DNA of 64,000 nucleotides, from NCBI GenBank assembly GCA_033439255.1, contig CM065887.1, positions 1,116,001-1,180,000 of the forward strand. The letters run 5' to 3'. Source of the DNA: Hericium rajendrae (lineage: Eukaryota; Basidiomycota; Agaricomycetes; Russulales; Hericiaceae). Positions 58,600 through 64,000 of this stretch are shown here, in pieces (the stretch's first letter is position 1; each line of letters starts with the position of its first letter). The notes beneath the pieces were generated by a model, which saw only the letters and a program-made list of their open reading frames with translations, had not been told where the DNA came from and did not search any database. Position numbers and translations under genes: made by a program.

Positions 58600-59440
58600 C
58601 CGCAATACGAGCGATGCTACAACCTTATCCAGAAGACCGTACCCCATGCCCGTAACATCCCCAAGCAGCCACGTCCCGTGATTCTCTGCGTACCTCTGGT
58701 CGTCATTCGTTCCATTGTATGCTCATATGGACTTGTATCGCAGACCGAGTGCATGCGTGCTAATGTACTATGCTTCCCAGGTATGCCGCGGCATACTTAC
58801 AGTGTATGCCGCGGTTGATCTCTGGAATGTACAGGAATACGAGCGATGCTACAACCTTATCCAGAAGACCGTACCCCACGCCTGTAACATCCCCAAGCAG
58901 CCATGTCCCATGATTCTCTGCGTACCTCTGGTCGTCATTCGTTCCATTGTATGCTCATATGGACTTGTATCACAGACCGAGTGCATGCGTGCTAATGTAC
59001 TATGCTTCCCAGGTATGCCGTGGCATACTTACAGCATATGCCGCGGTTGATCTCTGGAATGTACAGGAATACGAGCGATGCTACAACCTTATCCAGAAGA
59101 CCGTACCCCACGCCCGTAACATCCCCAAGCAGCCATGTCCCATGATTCTCTGCGTACCTCTGGTCGTCATTCGTTCCATTGTATGCTCATATGGACTTGT
59201 ATCACAGACCGAGTGCATGCGTGCTAATGTACTATGCTTCCCAGGTATGCCGCGGCATACTTACAGCATATGCCGCGGTTGATCTCTGGAATGTACAGGA
59301 ATACGAGCGATGCTACAACCTTATCCAGAAGACCGTACCCCACGCCCGTAACATCCCCAAGCAGCCATGTCCCATGATTCTCTGCGTACCTCTGGCCATC
59401 ATTCTTTCCGTTGTAGGCTCATATGGACTTGTATCTTAAT
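58600..59440. repeat. 232 bp tandem repeat, about 3.6 copies
   Basis: cgtacctctgg recurs at 58689, 58921, 59153 and 59385, exactly 232 bp apart, with very few differences. Each unit holds TATGCCGCGGCATA-type palindromes and gaatacgagcgatgctac. 232 is not a multiple of three, so open frames here shift with each copy and are not taken as coding. Confidence 0.95.
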
Positions 59441-59697
59441 GCACCTCAGTATGTACTAGGGTACTATTCCGCCAGTGTATGCCTGACCGTAATTCTACCA
59501 TATGCCGCAGGCTAGTCCGGAATCATGCCGCGGCATAGGTGGGCAATATGCCGTGGCATGCCACCATGCTTCTGACGCCCGTCTGCCAGAACAACGCCCC
59601 GTGACTCCAAACACGTAAATGAAAGTCATGTGACGTTGTGGGACACAGGCGCCAGTGTGATTGCAATCGTGATACCGGATCTGTTATCGACTCCAAC

Positions 59698-60304
59698 ATG
59701 TCTCTTGACAATACATGGGCTTGTACCCGCCCAAATATCTCAGCCATCTCCGCAAGCGTGGAGCAGGCACTCTTGCAGATTGCCTCCACCGATGTGGATC
59801 CCCAGATGACAGCAGCACAATGGGTATATTGAATATATCCTTGACTTATTCTGTTTGCTCACTACGACCAAGGTGGATTTATCCCGGGATATTGGGTTGC
59901 TCAAACTCCATCAGGCTGATGGGCAACCTGATCCATTCCGTATCCGTACTCGCATGTCGAAGAAATTTCGCCGGGCAGTTGATGCTCACACAGCCAATGA
60001 AAGAGGGATATTGGGATATGTTCCCGCACTTCTCACGCAGGTAGGCACCAGTCTTCCGTCCATTTAAAAACTCAACCTGAGTCATTTTTAGAGTGGCACA
60101 TATGCCGAAGGACCGCCCACGCCACCCGCAGACATTCTTGCTGCGCGTGCGAAGGTCTTCGACGACATCGCCCAGGCAGAACATCTTCATAAATATGTAG
60201 CTGGTTCCATAAAGGACCAATTGGACCGATGGCAGCTGAAGCGGACATTGGCCAATGATGCTCTGCAGGACGTCACGAGGATGAAGAGGGAGAACCAGGA
60301 ATAG
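59698..60304 (+). CDS. accessory protein 1 next to KDZ transposase, unknown function
   Basis: Not recognised. Three exons joined by short, clean introns: 59698-59823 (MSLDNTWACTRPNISAISAS ... MTAAQW), from ~59872 (VDLSRDIGLLKLHQADGQPD, FRIRTRMSKKFRRAVDA, GYVPALLTQ) and from ~60092 (SGTYAEGPPTPPADILAARA ... DALQDVTRMKRENQE-stop). Both introns are phase 0 or nearly so, with GTATAT/GTAGGC donors and AAG/TAG acceptors. The product is about 167 residues. The last 60 look like an alpha-helical coiled coil (AKVFDDIAQAEHLHKYVAG; IKDQLDRWQLKRTLAND). It lies within the repeat-flanked KDZ region, opposite in strand to the transposase. It may be a passenger gene of the transposon. Confidence 0.5.
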
Positions 60305-60550
60305 CTGCATAAGACTGGAAGATTTTGTCTCCTTCATGGGTCGACTCAGTAGAACCTGTCGCATCGTATTTCGCATGTTATGCTATCCTTTGATGTTTTG
60401 CCTGAAGCCGTTGTTCCATGCCGCGGGAATATGACGTAGTCTGTGCGCTGCACGTGCTTGCAATCCCCTTGGGCGGCAATCGATACCAGTCGTTCGCCGC
60501 TCAACTACTCACCTTCACTCAATACTGTGCCAAGTATTGTGAGCTAACAA

Positions 60551-61456
60551 TGACCACCCCTAATGCTACGACTGCCTTTACTTCCAGACCACCTTTTGGA
60601 TCACTTGGACAGGCCATACTGAACGAAATCGCATGGCGAATTCACGATGCAATGCAGACGATTTCCACTCCCCCCGGCACATATGAGTACTGGTACGCAT
60701 TCAATGCAGTACAAAATGAACTGGTACGTTGCATAGACCACATAATGCAACAGCATTTGAGCATGTGTTCAGAATGCCGTGGCTGTCATCATTGGATTCG
60801 CGGAGTTTGCCAAGATGCCGATTATCATTCCTACGTTGCTACGGGATACTGGGACCCACCTGGATATCCTTGGTCATGCTCTATCCGAAGGTCATCATCC
60901 AGCGCTGCCACCTGCTCCCGCATTCCCGCGGGGTGACCCGATTATGCGATACATGCCACGGTGGTGGCTTCCCCGCTCCCAGTGGTGGCCAGACGATATA
61001 AGGGAGGAGCTCCGGACCACAACTAGGACGGCGGGTCAATCGCACAGACCTGCGCAGAGCGGAAGGTCAGCGGAACCTGTCTGGTATGCGTCACAGAACA
61101 CTGCTGACAGACTGTAGGGGTAATGGAGGCCAAGGGCAGACGGCAGCCCAGCGTACACCATCGCCCCCTGATATTTTAGGAACTCTTGCCCTATCTGTAC
61201 GTGCCCATGTGGAATTGGTATGTACATACCTCCTATGCCATTGGCTATCTTGCTGATGCCGCGGTAGGTGCGACGTGCAGACCGCATCTACTATGCATTG
61301 GATCAGGCTGTATCTGTGGCGGAGAATCTGTCCAATTACATCGATGCATGGTGCAAGGAGTGTTCCGTCATCCTCGACGACTTGCAACATATGGAGGATT
61401 GGATGCAGGATGAAGGCGGGGCCTGGCAAACCTTGAATAGGTCTCTGCATGACTAA
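60551..61456 (+). CDS. accessory protein 2 next to KDZ transposase, unknown function
   Basis: Not recognised. Starts MTTPNATTAFTSRPPFGSLG with a helical N-terminus (LNEIAWRIHDAMQTIS; YWYAFNAVQNEL). A 49 bp intron leads to NAVAVIIGFAEFAKMPIIIP and a Pro-rich stretch. A less certain middle intron and then a 50 bp intron follow. The last exon is helical and acidic (RRADRIYYALDQAVSVAENL; KECSVILDDLQHMEDWMQD) and stops at 61456. Roughly 200 residues. The stop lies ~100 bp from the stop of the KDZ transposase on the other strand. The middle splice (near 60,935-61,026) is my best guess; without it the frame would end at 61117. Confidence 0.45.
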
Positions 61457-61558
61457 AGGCCAGTTCGAATGATCTCTGATATGCCGTGGTATGTGATCAC
61501 AGTGAGAATCCATCCACATTTGTGTGAAGCATAGTATGTCCAGCCAAGTACATGTACA

Positions 61559-64000
61559 TTAGTCTAGACCATATTTAGAACGTTCATCATCCCCTAACAC
61601 AGACTTGAACATTGTGTCTGCGCTTCCAGAAAACTCCTTCCACATCGCCTTCTGCCGTGCACCATATGCCGCATGGCCGCGCAACCCCTCTTCGCCGGCC
61701 TTCTCCACCCTGCTCCCCCAATCATCTGCACGCTTCTGAAATCCTCTCACAGTCCAATCCATTTCAAATGGAAGAACAACCATCTCCTCATGCCAACGAT
61801 GCATCCTTGCCCGTGCACGAAGCCACTGAACTCGGTGGACTGAGAATAGTGTGAATTAATCATGTTGCGGCATACGTCTCTGATAAAGACTGAATGTCCG
61901 ACTTACAGTCTGCAAGCCATTCGCCTTCAAGTGAATCACCAGAGACATCCATCGTCCAGAACCAAGGCAGAGTTGAATTGCGTAGACCCCTGACCGATGG
62001 ATCCAGGACAGCAGTGCGGACCTTCAGATGCTCTGGAAGGAGAGATTGGAACCTCTCGAGCATGTCCTCCTTAGCACCCAGATCTTCCATAGCCTCTCTA
62101 CATCTTGAATACACACGTGCCTGGTGTTGAACGGTGCTTTCGATAGAGGTCACACCCTCCCATGCCCGTGTCTTCTTGCGTTGACTATTGGCCTGCCGCA
62201 CATCAGTCCTGAAAACATAGGCCTTGTATCCCAAGGCTAGTCGTAAGCTTTGCAATGCATCATTGGCCTGGCCTTCCCGCAATTCCAGTTCAGCTTCCAC
62301 CAATGTCTTCATCTGAGGCACACGGAGAACCTCCTTATCAAGACGAGATGGTAGGCTGATAGCCACGCGTTCAATGGGGATGTAACCGCCAGATCTACGG
62401 GGTACTGCAGTAGCGTGGGTATCATTGTCCTCGTCTTCTTCTCCAACGTGATCAAACTGATCTCCATCTCCAGCGGAGAGAGGGATGCCGTGATTAGCCG
62501 TATCGATGTCGTAGGGTAAAAACTGGCATGCAGCACGCTCAAAGGTCGTCACACGGGATTGCAGACGTCTTCGTTTGTCCTCGAGATCATTCTTTTGTGC
62601 CGAGGTAGGGCTCGACCCCACTTTGCGGACAAGCGATACAATAGACAGCCTGCGGTTTGAGATTTAGGTTGAGATCAAATCAAATACGTCAGGTGAAACA
62701 ACGAACTGTGTCTCTTGAATCCGGAGGCCCAGTGTTATCCATGCCGCAGCGCCAAGGCCCTGTCCACGGTCCAATTCTAGTTTGTTTAGCCTGACGAGGA
62801 TATCGGCTCTTGTCGGCCCTTCCACAACATATAATATATTAGTACTGGCTCCAGGTTATGGACAGGATACCACAGTACCTTTCTTTACCGTAGTGTCATA
62901 GATTTTGACCATCACCATGGGATCATCTTCCCGTTTGCTTTGTGCCTCTTCCTCCTCGTTCGCCCAGTCATCCCGTTTATCCCGTGAGACCGTGGAATTG
63001 ATACTCTTGAATGCCGTGATTGCCTTTTCTAATTCTACCTTTCCAGCCCGATACCGCCGCGATAGGTAGTTCACTGTATAGTGGGTCAGCGGCATAAACG
63101 GGATATGGCGATTCAGATCAGTACCCATTCCAATGAGCTTCTTCCAGTTTGAATCATTCATATGGTCGTCTAGAACTTCCCGACGGTGGGATGTCGACAT
63201 GCCACTGGTGCTTCTAGAAATCTCATTCAGTGGAGCCCAGAGCGTCTCGACAACTTCACCATCGAATTGCCGTGCACCAATGATATAATTCGGTGAAAAT
63301 GCTGGGATGCATTCATCCTTGTGCCCATGCACATGAAACAGTCCAATCGCAGCCTTCATCTCGACGATGCTATCAGGAAGAGATAGGAATTCACTGTTAG
63401 CCACGCGTTCTCGGAATTTCTTGCGCCACTGGCATATGATGTCATATATTTTCATGACGATTTCTATACCTTTGCTTCTAAAGTTAATGGCCTGACACGC
63501 GGAGTAGTCCATGTTCATTTGTCTGTTACACTGGTCAGCATGTTCATTCCACATGGCTGAAATCATAGACCAACCGCTCGCCCTTCTGAAAATCAACTGT
63601 AGAGTGCGGGTAGAAGCACCCATGGCAGCAAGCCGTTGCTCCAATTCCGGTATGTTCAACGTGATGGCGATCAGCATTGACACGATTGACCGCCCGGTGC
63701 TCGTTGCAGGTGGATCGCTATATGCCGCGGGATACCTCAACGGTGTTCTGGTGATATGGTCAAATGATGCGCACCTCGCGTTGGTCATTAGCCGCCTTCA
63801 AGTGCTTCTTGTACTCTGCTTGTCCAACCATGAATCCGGCCCCTTCGCTAAGCTGGACGTCGTTGGCCGGTCTGCGCATCTTGCTTCCTGTGGACTCAAA
63901 GTTGCCGTCCATCACAAACGTCCTGAGAAAAATCCAACTACATGCAGGACGGTAAGCCATAGGTCATGCACCATGTGAGGAGCGAGTTACCGTCTGGGGT
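61559..64000 (-). CDS. KDZ (Kyakuja-Dileera-Zisupton) transposase, partial
   Basis: DDE-type DNA transposase family expanded in mushroom genomes. Reading along the - strand from the window edge: MDGNFESTGSKMRRPANDVQLSEG (core strand with acidic residue and the family SDG-like turn), YDIICQWRKKFRERV, IGLFHVHGHKDECIPAFSPN, FDGEVVETLWAPLNEISRS, then the signature TSHRREVLDDHMNDSNWKKL (~63,180). Next come long helical parts (RLDKEVLRVPQMKTLVEAEL; LGYKAYVFRTDVRQANSQR) and the C-terminus MHRWHEEMVVLPFEMDWTV ... SKYG. Stop at 61559. Introns fall near 61,810-61,895, 62,640-62,880, 63,530 and 63,740. The 5' end lies beyond 64,000, so intactness cannot be judged. Confidence 0.85.

Noticed and set aside
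58715-59439. Three similar ~110-residue open frames
   Set aside because: They arise from the 232 bp tandem unit, whose length is not a multiple of three; the same DNA is read again in each copy.
59638-63978. TET/JBP dioxygenase gene accompanying the KDZ transposon
   Set aside because: I looked for the HxD...H iron-binding motif in both accessory genes and other frames and saw none.

Overview
The window is nuclear DNA from a filamentous basidiomycete, most likely an Agaricomycete such as a wood-decay polypore. The grounds are many genes broken by ~50-60 bp GT-AG introns, GC-rich exons, a CBM5/12-DM9 protein, a GT61 enzyme, a KDZ-type DNA transposon and Ty3/Gypsy elements. Gene ends were read by eye from splice signals and protein family likeness; no database was consulted.

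Bases 1-29,000 are an ordinary, gene-dense host region. In order: a DHX35-type DEAH helicase (-), a cytosolic-looking CBM5/12 plus DM9-repeat protein (+), palmitoyl-protein thioesterase PPT1 (-), a weak hypothetical gene (+), a GT61 glycosyltransferase (+), a concentrative nucleoside transporter (-), MOZART1/mzt1 (-) head to head with a Spc97/Spc98-family gamma-tubulin complex protein (+), CDC6 (-) with a cluster of MluI cell-cycle boxes upstream, a tRNA-like fossil, a single-pass membrane protein (+), SPO11 (-), a small KEN-box protein (+) and an intron-bearing tRNA gene (-). Between 16 and 28 kb most genes concern division or meiosis: gamma-tubulin ring assembly, replication licensing and meiotic break formation.

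Bases ~31,600-57,000 are a retroelement nest, treated as fossils. Element A (Ty3/Gypsy, gag, protease and pol) is split in pol by element B. B has two almost identical ~820 bp LTRs, a 4 bp target duplication, a primer site and polypurine tract, but only a gag gene related to A's. Element C is a more distant relative with the same primer-binding sequence. It carries a GC-rich block of foreign character between protease and reverse transcriptase, and it ends abruptly before any integrase.

Bases ~57,000-64,000 look like a KDZ (Kyakuja-Dileera-Zisupton) DNA transposon. They hold a ~43 bp minisatellite with a palindromic TTGGCCAA core and a 130 bp higher-order period, a 232 bp tandem repeat, scattered GCCGCGGC palindromes, two small spliced genes of unknown function on the + strand, and a KDZ transposase on the - strand that runs off the window end. 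This accessory gene and repeat set is the best candidate here for something not yet described.
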